A stretch of 64,000 nucleotides of DNA from 21-14-0-10-47-8 sp966211795 (GTDB lineage: Bacteria; Bdellovibrionota; Bdellovibrionia; Bdellovibrionales; Bdellovibrionaceae), in the NCBI GenBank assembly GCA_966211795.1, contig CBIHNW010000013.1, positions 62,001-126,000 of the forward strand, read 5' to 3'. The position numbers and the translations under genes are program-made. Below the pieces are notes generated by a model that worked only from the letters and a program-made list of their open reading frames with translations, was not told where the DNA came from and did no database searches. Of this stretch, positions 8,298 through 17,081 are shown piece after piece (within the stretch, counting starts at the first letter, position 1; each line of letters begins with the position of its first letter).

Positions 8298-9188
8298 ATG
8301 TTCGAATACTTCCAGATCCGCAAAAATCGCGTTCACAAGTTTCAACCCAAAGTTGAAATTCATCACGACAAGGGTCCTTATATCTTAAAAACCATCAGCG
8401 ACAGCGAAGAGCTGATCGAGGCCTTGCGCCTGCGTTATCAGGTTTTCCACCGTGAGATGATTGGCAAAACAAAACCCAACGGCATCGATGTGGACGAGTT
8501 TGATTTCAACTGCGATCACCTGGCGATCATCGACAAAAGATCTGGACGCATCATCGGGACCTACCGTCTCAATTGCTCACTTTTCTCTCAAGAATTTTAT
8601 TCGCACCAAGAATTCAATTTGCGACGGATTTTTGAAACGCCCGGAGTGAAATTGGAATTGGGCCGCGCCTGCATTCAACAGGAATACCGAACCGGCGTCG
8701 TGATCGCCCTGCTGTGGCGTGGGATTGCCGAATACATGGCAAAAACCAATTCGAGCGTGCTGTTTGGTTGCGCCTCGATCAAGACCGAAAGTCCCCGGCA
8801 AGCGGCTTTGTTGTATCGACACTTTGATTTGCAAGATCGATTTCAGGAAGAGTTCCTTTGTCCGCCAACACAAGCGTTCTCGATGCCAAACTTGGATTTG
8901 TGGATCCAAATGATGCAGCGGGATTTAAGCCTTGAAGAGCAAAGCGAAGTGGAAGAATTGATCCCGTCTTTGTGCCGCGCCTACCTGAAAGCCGGTGCCG
9001 TTTTAGGAGGCGAACCGGCCTATGATGCCGAATTTAAATGTATCGACTTCTTGACGATTTTAGAGCGAGAGAACTTAAATAAAGCTCTCTGGAGAAAGTA
9101 CAATCTATGTCCGACGGCAGCGGCGACACAATCCGAGGAAAGACCAGCCTTGAGAAGTTCTCAAGCCTACCCTCTCGCCATGTCCTAG
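8298..9188 (+). CDS. GNAT-type N-acyltransferase, OlsB/hemolysin-like family
   Basis: 296 residues beginning right after a strong AAGGAGG site. The core (LRLRYQVFHREM, DEFDFNCDHLAIID, GRIIGTYRL, LELGRACIQQEYRTG, LWRGIAEYM) is that of the acyl-ACP-dependent acyltransferases that make ornithine lipids (OlsB) or similar amino-acid lipids. The expected product is an N-acyl amino acid at the inner membrane. No olsA-like partner is adjacent, so the lipid product is uncertain. The last 27 codons overlap the start of the M14 peptidase gene by 82 bp, unusually long, so one of the two ends may be misjudged. It heads a three-gene plus-strand cluster. Confidence 0.75.
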   Translation: MFEYFQIRKNRVHKFQPKVEIHHDKGPYILKTISDSEELIEALRLRYQVFHREMIGKTKPNGIDVDEFDFNCDHLAIIDKRSGRIIGTYRLNCSLFSQEFYSHQEFNLRRIFETPGVKLELGRACIQQEYRTGVVIALLWRGIAEYMAKTNSSVLFGCASIKTESPRQAALLYRHFDLQDRFQEEFLCPPTQAFSMPNLDLWIQMMQRDLSLEEQSEVEELIPSLCRAYLKAGAVLGGEPAYDAEFKCIDFLTILERENLNKALWRKYNLCPTAAATQSEERPALRSSQAYPLAMS

Positions 9189-10207
9189 AGACCAAACTGC
9201 CCGAGTGGTTGTTGCTCGAAAAAATCGTGGCCGAGAGCGAATCTCTCGGCCGAATTCATGTTCTGGGCGAAAGCCAAAGTGCGGACTGTAAAATTCCTTT
9301 GGTGGCGTTCAGCTTTGGCTCACAGGCCCCCGACGCCCCGGTCTTGGGCCTATTTGGTGGCGTGCATGGGCTTGAGCGCATCGGCTCGCAAGTCGTGCTG
9401 TCGCTGCTGAAAAGCTTTGCCGAACTTTTGTTGTGGGATGAAACCACGCAGAGAGCGCTCGAGAAAATTCGCGTCGTTTTTTTTCCGCTGATCAATCCCA
9501 TCGGCATGATGAACAAAACCCGCAGCAATCCCCACGGCGTCGACTTGATGAGAAATGCTCCGATCGATGCCGAAGGCAAAACGAAATTTTTGCTGGCGGG
9601 ACACCGCCTGTCCTCAAAGCTTCCCTGGTACCGTGGCGACGAGAACGAAAAATTAGAAGTCGAAGCCCAAGCATTGGTCAGTTTTTGCGAGCAGCAGTTT
9701 TTCCGTTCGCCCGCCGTGATCACCATGGATTTTCACTCGGGTTTCGGCGTGCAAGATCAGATCTGGTTTCCTTACGCCAAAACGGCAAAGCCTTTTCCGG
9801 ATCTGGCGGCGATGAAGGCGCTGGAAGAAAGTTTCGGGCGCACCCATCCCCATCATTTTTATAAAATCGAGCCGCAGGCTTTGAATTACACGACCCATGG
9901 CGATCTTTGGGATTACATCTATGACCGATACCGCCTGCAAAATGCGGGAACTTATCTTCCCTTGGCATTGGAGATGGGATCTTGGTTGTGGGTGCGGAAA
10001 AATCCATGGCAGCTTTTTTCGAGCCTCGGGCCTTTCAATCCCATCAAACCCCATCGCCACAAGCGCATCCTGCGCCGGCACATGACGCTTTTTGATTTCT
10101 TGATCCGCACCACGGTTTCGCATCGGGGTTGGTCCGATCTGGTACCCGAACAGAAAAATAAATTTCAAGAACGCGCTTTGGAGAAATGGTACGGAGACCT
10201 TTTATGA
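9107..10207 (+). CDS. M14-family zinc carboxypeptidase-like protein
   Basis: 366 residues. The zinc site of M14 carboxypeptidases is visible: HxxE in GGVHGLERIGSQ (about 85-96), the third ligand in DFHSGFG (about 207-213) and a catalytic-type Glu in LEMGSW (about 288-293). Conserved NPIGMMNKTRSNPHGVDLMRN fits the M14/succinylglutamate desuccinylase group. No signal peptide is visible, so it is probably cytoplasmic, acting on a peptide or an acyl-amino acid. The 82-bp overlap with the acyltransferase and the ATGA overlap with the hydrolase indicate one operon. Confidence 0.75.
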   Translation: MSDGSGDTIRGKTSLEKFSSLPSRHVLETKLPEWLLLEKIVAESESLGRIHVLGESQSADCKIPLVAFSFGSQAPDAPVLGLFGGVHGLERIGSQVVLSLLKSFAELLLWDETTQRALEKIRVVFFPLINPIGMMNKTRSNPHGVDLMRNAPIDAEGKTKFLLAGHRLSSKLPWYRGDENEKLEVEAQALVSFCEQQFFRSPAVITMDFHSGFGVQDQIWFPYAKTAKPFPDLAAMKALEESFGRTHPHHFYKIEPQALNYTTHGDLWDYIYDRYRLQNAGTYLPLALEMGSWLWVRKNPWQLFSSLGPFNPIKPHRHKRILRRHMTLFDFLIRTTVSHRGWSDLVPEQKNKFQERALEKWYGDLL

Positions 10208-10989
10208 GTCGACATTGGATTTTTCTGCGCGGACTGGGACGACACTCGCTTCATTGGGGACCGTTCATCGAACAGTTCCGCACGCAGTTTCCTGAAGATC
10301 ATATCGAGTTTTTAAATCTTCGCGGTAACGGCGAGCTGGCCCACAGCCCGAGCCTGACCAGCATCTCCAACAACGTTCGCGACATCCGCGCCCGCTCTTT
10401 GTTTTTGCGGGACGAAAAGCCATTGTATCTTTTAAGCGTTTCGATGGGAGCGATGGTCGGGATCGAATGGGCGCATCAGTATCCACAAGAAATCGCGGGC
10501 CTAGTCACGATCAACACCAGCGACCGCGGAAGTTCTAATTTTTTCGAGCGACTGCGTCCCTGGAATTACCAGCACCTTCTGAAATTTCTGATTTCGACGT
10601 CGCATGGGGATCCACTGTTGTTCGAGCGCGAGATTTTAAAAATCACCACTGGACCTTCGGTGGATCGCGAGCGCTGGGCACAAATTTTTGCCAAGGCCCC
10701 GATCACCACTCGCAGCAACTGGCTTCGTCAGCTTTGGGCCGCGCGTTCGTACCGGTTTCCCGAGCACAAGCCGCGGACCGAAGTCCTGCTCCTAGCCGGC
10801 GCGAAAGATCGGCTGGTCAATCCGATTTGCACAAAAAACGTGGCCCAGATGTGGGCACTGAAACCCCATATTCATCCGACCGCCGGCCATGACCTGCCGC
10901 TAGAAGACGGAAACTGGATCTGCCAAGAAATTCGAAACTGGTTAGCGCAGCAAGAATTTATAGGCCCCGAATCACCGGCCCCGCATTGA
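10204..10989 (+). CDS. Alpha/beta hydrolase
   Basis: 261 residues from the ATG at 10204, which shares ATGA with the preceding stop; an in-frame GTG at 10186 is less likely. The nucleophile elbow is SVSMGAM (a GxSxG variant with Ser in first position), the acid lies in LAGAKDRLV and the catalytic His in PTAGHDLP. An early HG-like oxyanion segment reads FLRGLGRHSLHW. No signal peptide. It is the last gene of the acyltransferase-peptidase-hydrolase cluster, so an acyl-amide or ester substrate is plausible but not shown. Confidence 0.72.
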   Translation: MSRHWIFLRGLGRHSLHWGPFIEQFRTQFPEDHIEFLNLRGNGELAHSPSLTSISNNVRDIRARSLFLRDEKPLYLLSVSMGAMVGIEWAHQYPQEIAGLVTINTSDRGSSNFFERLRPWNYQHLLKFLISTSHGDPLLFEREILKITTGPSVDRERWAQIFAKAPITTRSNWLRQLWAARSYRFPEHKPRTEVLLLAGAKDRLVNPICTKNVAQMWALKPHIHPTAGHDLPLEDGNWICQEIRNWLAQQEFIGPESPAPH

Positions 10990-11070
10990 GAATCTTTTTG
11001 AGGCCTCATCGAAATCTTCTTCGAAAGTTAAATCCGGGGTCGCGGTTTTGCTAAAGATTCCCCGCCCCTC

Positions 11071-11150
11071 ATCCATGATCTTGACCGTCGGCACGCAGCG
11101 TTTTCCAGACTTTAAGATAACATGTCGTACCGACGGTCAAGATCGTGGAT
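11071..11150. repeat. Long imperfect inverted repeat, related to a copy at 29801
   Basis: Arm 11071-11095 (ATCCATGATCTTGACCGTCGG...) pairs with arm 11126-11150 (...CCGACGGTCAAGATCGTGGAT), 25 bp with two mismatches and a 30-nt spacer. It lies between the convergent hydrolase and amidohydrolase genes. The core TACCGACGGTCAAGATC recurs at 29801 as TACCAACGGTCAAGATC, suggesting a dispersed extragenic element. There is no T-run after either arm, so it is not a standard terminator. Confidence 0.6.
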
Positions 11151-11241
11151 AAAGCCCCACCTTTCTCAAAAAATAAAAACTGCAGCGACACCCGCAGCTT
11201 CGTGGAATCAAATTCATGTTCTGGCGCAAGGTCCGGCGTCT

Positions 11242-12045
11242 TTACGAATTGAGCGTCGGTAGTTTCTGCATGATAAAACCCAAAGCTTTTTGAACTTTGG
11301 CGATTGCGAGCTGCGCTTCTTCGGGTTTAAATTTTTTCGTCACTTCATCCATATAAAGGGAGCGATTCATCTCGACCTGCACCGTGTGGTGACCGATTTC
11401 GGGTTTGCCGTATTGCTCACTGACACGTCCACCAACATAGGGCCAGTTGTACCCGACCTTGAATCCGGCCCGGACGTAAGCCGCAATCACCAGATCAACA
11501 AAATCGGCGCGCGAGCTTTTTCCCAGACAATCACTGACCACGATGTCGGCGCGTTTTTCGCCCGGATCTTTATGCATCTTCGTTCCCAGTGAGGGCATCG
11601 AATGGGCATCAATGTGGAAAACTTGTTTCGCACCTTGCGCTTCAAAATATTGAAACTGCGCTCGGACCTGCTGGTGAAAAGGTTCGTAAATCAGCTGGAC
11701 CAGCTTTTGATGTTGATCCAATGCCATCGGCTCTTTCATCAACGGAATTCCGGTGGTCGTCACCACCCAGTGAAAACCCCGATTGTGGGTGCCCGCCTTG
11801 GTGGCGTTGCCGATCACCGATGTCGAGTCCACATCTTCGGGAATTCGGTTTAAGTCTGCGGCGTAACGATGCCATTCTGTTTTGATAAATGGAATTTTCA
11901 GTGCGCTGAGCGTGGGCTCGTAAAGCCGGTCAACGTAGCGATCAACATCACACATCAAGGTCTCTTCGGGAAGGCCCTGAAGCCACTTGCAAAAATCAGG
12001 AACTTTTTCGCCAGAATGGGGAATCGTCACAAAAAATGGAATCAT
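11242..12045 (-). CDS. N-formylglutamate amidohydrolase-like protein
   Basis: 267 residues from the ATG at 12045; two more ATGs lie at 12054 and 12051, but AAGGA sits 8 bases before 12045. Family signs: PFFVTIPHSGEKVP, DVDRYVDRLYEP, ADLNRIPEDVD, FHIDAHSMPSLG and the late HHTVQVEMNRSLYMDE. In the histidine pathway this family hydrolyses N-formyl-L-glutamate to glutamate and formate. No other hut gene is nearby, so it may act on another N-acyl amino acid. The gene stands 41 bp upstream of dinB's stop but is not clearly in an operon with it. Confidence 0.78.
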   Translation of the reverse strand: MIPFFVTIPHSGEKVPDFCKWLQGLPEETLMCDVDRYVDRLYEPTLSALKIPFIKTEWHRYAADLNRIPEDVDSTSVIGNATKAGTHNRGFHWVVTTTGIPLMKEPMALDQHQKLVQLIYEPFHQQVRAQFQYFEAQGAKQVFHIDAHSMPSLGTKMHKDPGEKRADIVVSDCLGKSSRADFVDLVIAAYVRAGFKVGYNWPYVGGRVSEQYGKPEIGHHTVQVEMNRSLYMDEVTKKFKPEEAQLAIAKVQKALGFIMQKLPTLNS

Positions 12046-12095
12046 CTGCATCATCCTTCAATTGAAGAGAAGCTCTCACGCTAACAGAGATCGAA

Positions 12096-13169
12096 TCACA
12101 CAGCAAACTGCAGCTGGGATCCATCGCTCCGATCGTCGGTCGCGGTCGCCAAACGCGCCCCGACCCCTAAAAGACGAATCGGTTCGGGTCGCTTTTGCCA
12201 CGCCGCCGTCACCAGTCTTTCAAAATCCTGAAGGCTCGGAGCTTCGCTCATGCTTTGCTCGTGGGTGGAGCTTTTGAAATCATGGAATTTCATTTTGACC
12301 ACAGCTCCGCGAATGCGAGAGAAATCCCCGCTTTTCTGCATGCGCTCAAGCCAATCTTGGTAAAGCGAAGGAAGCGCTTGAAGTATTTCTTTTAAGGTTC
12401 CGATATCTCGCGAAAATGTTTCCTCGACCGAAAGCGATTTGCGCTCTTGATCGACGTGCACGGGACGCTCATCATGCCCCCGCGCGAGCTCGTAAAGTTC
12501 TTGCGCGCGCGACATTCCAAAGAGACGTTTGAGCTCGATCAAATCCAGCTTTTGAATGTCGCCGCAAGTGTGCAGTTTCATTTGATGCATTTTGGTTGCG
12601 GTGACTTTTCCCACTCCCCAGATTTTTTCAATGGGCAGCGATGGCATGAAGGATTCAATATCTTGCGGACGAATCACGAATTGACCGTTGGGCTTATGCC
12701 AGTCGCTGGCGATCTTCGCCAAAAATTTATTGGGCGCTATTCCGGCCGAGGCCGTGAGCTTTGTTTCCTCTAAAATCTGCCGGCGTATCTCCTTGGCGAT
12801 CAGGGTGGCGCTTCCTTGAAACAGCTGACAATTGGAGACATCCAGGTAGGCTTCATCCAAAGAAAGAGGCTGAATGATGTCCGTGAATCTCTGAAAGATT
12901 TCGCGAACCTTGCGACTTTCCTTGCGATACAACTCGAAGTTTGGCGGAACCAGAATTAAATTCGGACACAATCTCATCGCCCGCGAACTGGGGACGGCGG
13001 CGCGGACACCAAATTTGCGAGCTTCGTAATTGGCCGTGCAAATCACCGCGCGCGAGTTCGGCGGTCCACCCACGGCCATCGGAACCCCTTTCAGTTTGGG
13101 GTTGTACTTTTCTTCGACGGCGGCGTAAAAACAATCCATATCCACATGGATGATCTTGCGAGAGTGCAT
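12096..13169 (-). CDS. dinB: DNA polymerase IV (Y-family translesion polymerase)
   Basis: 357 residues. Y-family motifs are complete: HVDMDCFYAAVE (metal Asp), NYEARKFGVRAA, SLDEAYLDVS (catalytic Asp-Glu), SAGIAPNKFLAKIASDWHKP, and the helix-hairpin-helix segment IWGVGKVTATKM. The protein ends in SQLQFAV, a likely beta-clamp binding motif. It copies past damaged template bases with low fidelity. It is divergent from the adenosyltransferase gene; I cannot point to a confident LexA box in the AT-rich 100 bp between them. Confidence 0.92.
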   Translation of the reverse strand: MHSRKIIHVDMDCFYAAVEEKYNPKLKGVPMAVGGPPNSRAVICTANYEARKFGVRAAVPSSRAMRLCPNLILVPPNFELYRKESRKVREIFQRFTDIIQPLSLDEAYLDVSNCQLFQGSATLIAKEIRRQILEETKLTASAGIAPNKFLAKIASDWHKPNGQFVIRPQDIESFMPSLPIEKIWGVGKVTATKMHQMKLHTCGDIQKLDLIELKRLFGMSRAQELYELARGHDERPVHVDQERKSLSVEETFSRDIGTLKEILQALPSLYQDWLERMQKSGDFSRIRGAVVKMKFHDFKSSTHEQSMSEAPSLQDFERLVTAAWQKRPEPIRLLGVGARLATATDDRSDGSQLQFAV

Positions 13170-13269
13170 GTGTAAATTATATGTAAGTTAGCAAATAAGA
13201 TCAACCCCAAAATTCAAAGCTTCATCGAATTTGGGATGAACCCAGACTCGACGTCGCCAGGAAAGCAGC

Positions 13270-13896
13270 ATGAGCTCTGATTCAAAATCCACTTCCAAGC
13301 CTTCAGAAAAGATGGGACCCAAAATTTACACCAAAAAGGGTGACCAAGGTCAGACCCGATTGGTCGACGGTCGCGAATGTTCAAAGGCTTCGTTGCGGGT
13401 TGAAAGTTATGGCGCGGTCGACGAACTGAACAGCACTCTGGGATTGGTCCTACACTCGCTTCGCGCCAGCAAAAATGAATCATTATCGCCGCTTGCGACA
13501 GAAATTGAAAGCATCCAAAATCAGCTCTTCACCCTTGGGAGCCACCTGGCCTGCGAAAAGGTCGAAACCCGAAAAATGCTTCCTGGATTTTCCGAAAGCT
13601 GGATCACCGATCTTGAACAGACCATCGACCAGATGACGGCGACCCTGCCCGAGCTCAAAGAATTTATTTTGCCGGGCGGATCCGAAAGCGCGTCGTTTCT
13701 GCATTTATCGCGAACCGTCTGTCGGCGGGCCGAACGCGGGGTCGTGGCCTTGATCGAAAATGGTCATCAGGAAGAGGAAAATCACCGCGCCCTTCGCTAT
13801 CTCAACCGCCTGAGTGACCATCTGTTCGTCGCCGCCCGCTTTGCCAATCAAGCCCTGCAGGTTCGCGATCAGGTTTGGAAAAAAGGATCTGTCTAA
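13270..13896 (+). CDS. Cob(I)alamin adenosyltransferase, PduO type
   Basis: 208 residues. The family signature is clear: KIYTKKGDQGQT (ATP loop), YGAVDELNSTLG, ILPGGSESASFLHLSRTVCRRAER and LNRLSDHLFVAARF. It moves the adenosyl group of ATP onto cob(I)alamin to make adenosylcobalamin. About 15 extra hydrophilic residues precede the KIYT core. AGGAAAG is placed properly before the ATG at 13270. No B12-dependent enzyme is in this window. Confidence 0.9.
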   Translation: MSSDSKSTSKPSEKMGPKIYTKKGDQGQTRLVDGRECSKASLRVESYGAVDELNSTLGLVLHSLRASKNESLSPLATEIESIQNQLFTLGSHLACEKVETRKMLPGFSESWITDLEQTIDQMTATLPELKEFILPGGSESASFLHLSRTVCRRAERGVVALIENGHQEEENHRALRYLNRLSDHLFVAARFANQALQVRDQVWKKGSV

Positions 13897-13943
13897 AATC
13901 CAAACAGTCTCTCAATCGAAACACTTCTGGTATTTTAGGGTCT

Positions 13944-14735
13944 ATGAGCAAAACCATTGGCCTTCTCCTTGTTTCTTTTTTTTGTGCCTTTCAATCCCAG
14001 GCCCACACCATGGTCGTGTCCGATATTGATGACACCATCAAAATCAGCCACGTTTTATCCAGTGAAAAATTTCTGACGGCCCTGAATCTCACCAGTCATT
14101 TCACGGGCATGAGCGCCCTTTATCAAGCGATCGATCAATCCGCACCCGGGGTCGAGTTCGCCTACGTTTCCAATGCCCCTGTGCAGTTCATGACGATCAC
14201 TCATCAATCCTTTTTGGATTTTAATCACTTTCCGAAGGGACGTTTGTATTTGCGGGAAAATCTGATGGTTGAGAACCACAAGGTTGCGACCATCACGCGG
14301 CTGATCCAAACCAGCAAGCCCAGCAAAATCATCATGATCGGTGACAATGGCGAACAAGATGCCAGCGTCTACCACGAAATCGCGGCGAGATTTCCAGAGA
14401 TCCCAAGTTTCACTTTCATTCATCAGGTTTACTCGACCAGCTCCCCAAGCGAACGTGGACATCCGCTGTTTGCGGACCAAACTGGTTTCGTGACCGCAGG
14501 AGATTTGGCCGTGCAACTGCAAAAAGCGGGTTCCCTGGCCGCCACTTATGTTCCCAAGTTCGTCCAATACTTTATCTCCCTTTTGCAGAAAAAATCGCTC
14601 CTGCAGGTTTCCAGTGAGACCGCTTTTCCCGAGTGGATGAATTGCCACGATTTTAACGAAAAGATTGAAACGCAGAATCTGCCACAGCTGATCAGTTTGC
14701 AAAAAACCATCGAAAGCCACTGCAACTGGAAATGA
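13944..14735 (+). CDS. Exported App1/DUF2183-type phosphatase
   Basis: 263 residues from the ATG at 13944; an earlier ATG at 13875 would overlap the adenosyltransferase and is not needed. A Sec signal peptide (MSKTIGLLLVSFFCAFQSQA) is followed at once by the HAD nucleophile motif VVSDIDDTIKISHV, then VEFAYVSNAP (motif II) and KIIMIGDNGEQD (motif IV). This is the catalytic domain of the App1 phosphatidate phosphatases. In the periplasm or outside it could dephosphorylate phosphatidate or a related phosphate ester. The substrate is not shown. A second exported HAD phosphatase lies at 57659. Confidence 0.8.
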   Translation: MSKTIGLLLVSFFCAFQSQAHTMVVSDIDDTIKISHVLSSEKFLTALNLTSHFTGMSALYQAIDQSAPGVEFAYVSNAPVQFMTITHQSFLDFNHFPKGRLYLRENLMVENHKVATITRLIQTSKPSKIIMIGDNGEQDASVYHEIAARFPEIPSFTFIHQVYSTSSPSERGHPLFADQTGFVTAGDLAVQLQKAGSLAATYVPKFVQYFISLLQKKSLLQVSSETAFPEWMNCHDFNEKIETQNLPQLISLQKTIESHCNWK

Positions 14736-14837
14736 GTGGAAGCCAGCGGTTCAGCGAAGACGACTTGGTCCAGGTCTCGTTGCTGATTTGACCTTGGCGA
14801 TTTGACTCTCTCGACATTCGACCTCAGACTGAATGGG

Positions 14838-15968
14838 ATGAAACTCGAGATCGCGGGCCCGCACGACAATCCAGAACTGATTGCTTTTTTCAAAGAGTTC
14901 ACCAGCAAGGGCTTGATCGATCTGAAAACCGATCGCAACAAAGATTTCTTCGCAAACTATGCGGTGCAAAGTGATCGCTTTAAAAGCTACATCCTGAAAG
15001 ACTTTGAAAATAAAATCAACGCGGCCGCAAGCTTCGTCATTCGCGACGCCAGTTACGATGGCCACCCGATTCGCATCGCGACCGCCACGGACCTGCGGGT
15101 GCGCCAGAACCGGCGCGCGACTTTGGAATGGTCGAATCATTTCTTACCAGTGCTGCAGAAAGAGACCGAAGAAAATCAATTGTCTTACGTGTTCTCGGCG
15201 ATCAATCTTTCGGATACAACCATCTTGAACACTTTCATTCGTCCGCGAAACATGAAGCGCGCGATGCCTCGTTATTACATGTACCGAAAATTCAATATGG
15301 TCAGCCTTCACGGACGGTACCCGTGGGCGAAGAAACCCTTGCCGTCGATCCAGATCCGTCAGGGAAATCCGGCCAACGTCGATGCGCTGGCCGCCTACAT
15401 CATTCGCCGCTCGCAGTACCGCCCTTTTTCCAGCGTCTGGGACATTCCAAGCTTCGAGAGAAAAATCGAGCGCCTGGCAGGCATGAAGCTCTCGGATTTT
15501 TGGGTCGCGTTTGATTCTGATGATAACGTGATTGGTTGTCTGGCCCCTTGGTCGCCAGCCGGAATTCAAGACTTCATTCCGCTTTCTTATTCTTTGCGGG
15601 CGCACAACTTTCGCCAATTTCTCAAGTTTTTCTGGCTGCTGGGACTGACTCGCCGCTTAGCCAAACCTTTGGTTTCGACGGGGCTTGAAAGCAAAATGCA
15701 GTTTCGCTATCTCACCAACGTCTTTGCCGACAATGAAGACGTTTGGGAAAGCCTGTTGTACGCCGCGTTCGAAAATGTCACTCCTCAAGAATTTCTGCTT
15801 TATGCCCATACCGAGCAAGATTATCGTTTGCTGCCGCCGCAAGCATGGATCTCGGCGTCCCTTCCGTACGCTTTGTACGTGGTCACTCCACCCGAAAAAG
15901 AAATGCCGGCGTTTCTTCACCCCAGCATCAGCCTCAATCCCGAAATCGAAGCCTACACAGTGCTGTGA
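14838..15968 (+). CDS. GNAT-like acetyltransferase-fold protein
   Basis: 376 residues from the ATG at 14838, which begins MKLEIAGPHDNPELIAFF like other GNAT proteins; a TTG at 14802 would add 12 residues, and neither start has a good ribosome site. An acetyltransferase-like core (AASFVIRD, TATDLRVRQNRRATLEW) is followed by a second, poorly conserved half. I do not recognise a substrate-specific subgroup. No export signal. The gene stands alone between the App1-like gene and the gsp cluster. Confidence 0.6.
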   Translation: MKLEIAGPHDNPELIAFFKEFTSKGLIDLKTDRNKDFFANYAVQSDRFKSYILKDFENKINAAASFVIRDASYDGHPIRIATATDLRVRQNRRATLEWSNHFLPVLQKETEENQLSYVFSAINLSDTTILNTFIRPRNMKRAMPRYYMYRKFNMVSLHGRYPWAKKPLPSIQIRQGNPANVDALAAYIIRRSQYRPFSSVWDIPSFERKIERLAGMKLSDFWVAFDSDDNVIGCLAPWSPAGIQDFIPLSYSLRAHNFRQFLKFFWLLGLTRRLAKPLVSTGLESKMQFRYLTNVFADNEDVWESLLYAAFENVTPQEFLLYAHTEQDYRLLPPQAWISASLPYALYVVTPPEKEMPAFLHPSISLNPEIEAYTVL

Positions 15969-16107
15969 GTCTGACACCAAGACCCAACCCTCGACCTAGG
16001 TCCGCGGCCCGCAACCTTTCCGGGGCTTTTTCATACCCTCAGCCCGGGGGCTTTGCTAACCTATTGAGAGCAGGGACGCGACCACGACATTTAAGGATGA
16101 ATCAACC

Positions 16108-17031
16108 GTGAAGAAGACAGCAGCTCAAAAGCCGTTTTTTGAAAAATATCTGCCGTACCTTCTCTTCATCTTTGTCGGATATGCGATCGCGGACGTGGCG
16201 ATCCTGAATTATCGCGATCTGATGCTGCCGACGCAGCCGCCTCCCGCGCGACCGCCGAAATCTCTGCACGACACGATTGTTTCAAAATCCACTTACAACA
16301 CGGTGATCTCGCGAAATATTTTTTCTTCGGACGGCATCATCCCCGATCCATTGGTGCCGGCTGGCCAATCCGGGCGTCCACTGGAAGATGCCGCACCCGT
16401 TCCGTCTTCGTTGCCACTGGCGCTGAAGGGCACCATCGTGCATTCGGATCCGAAAAAATCCATCGCCAACATCGAAGTTCGTTCAAAGAACCAAGTTTTA
16501 GCTTACAGCGTGGGTCGCGACATCGAGGGCTTAGCCGTTTTGCAAAAAGTGGAGCGCACGAAAGTGATCATCCGCAATTCGAACAACAATCGGCTCGAGT
16601 ACTTGGAAATGAAATTGGAAGGCGGAAAAATCTCTTTCAATGGCGCCAAGGCTCCGGCGGCGGGCCCCGTCACGGGCGGCGGAAAAACGGATGTCGCGCA
16701 AGTCGCACCCAACAAGTTTGAAATCAAACGTTCGGATTTACAAAAATATCTCTCGGATACGGCATCCATCCTTCAGCAAGCTTCCATGATCCCCGTTCAC
16801 GGACCGAACGGCGAGATCGAAGGATTCAAATTCATCGGCATTCAGCCGGGCTCAATCTACACGCAGCTGGGTTTTCAGACCGGCGACGTGATCAAAGCGG
16901 TGAACGGCGAAAAAATCGACAGCCCCGCCAAAGCCATGGAGCTTTACAACGCTTTGAAGAACTCTGCGAACATTAATATTACAACGTCCCGTGATGGCCG
17001 CGATCAAGACAACAGCTACACGGTCAAGTAA
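16108..17031 (+). CDS. gspC: Type II secretion protein GspC
   Basis: 307 residues. One N-terminal membrane span (YLPYLLFIFVGYAIADVAIL, about 14-33), a homology-region domain (SRNIFSSDG, LPLALKGTIVHSDPKKSIANIE) and a C-terminal PDZ domain (FKFIGIQPGSIYTQLGFQTGDVIKAVNG, about 238-265). GspC links the inner-membrane platform to the GspD secretin and helps select substrates. The start is a GTG with AAGGA 10 bases upstream; the nearby ATG at 16098 runs into a stop. First gene of a twelve-gene gsp cluster. Confidence 0.9.
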   Translation: MKKTAAQKPFFEKYLPYLLFIFVGYAIADVAILNYRDLMLPTQPPPARPPKSLHDTIVSKSTYNTVISRNIFSSDGIIPDPLVPAGQSGRPLEDAAPVPSSLPLALKGTIVHSDPKKSIANIEVRSKNQVLAYSVGRDIEGLAVLQKVERTKVIIRNSNNNRLEYLEMKLEGGKISFNGAKAPAAGPVTGGGKTDVAQVAPNKFEIKRSDLQKYLSDTASILQQASMIPVHGPNGEIEGFKFIGIQPGSIYTQLGFQTGDVIKAVNGEKIDSPAKAMELYNALKNSANINITTSRDGRDQDNSYTVK

Positions 17032-17081
17032 ACAGGACAAGTGAAATTGCAAACCATTCAAGGAAGATTGGTGAGGTCGAA

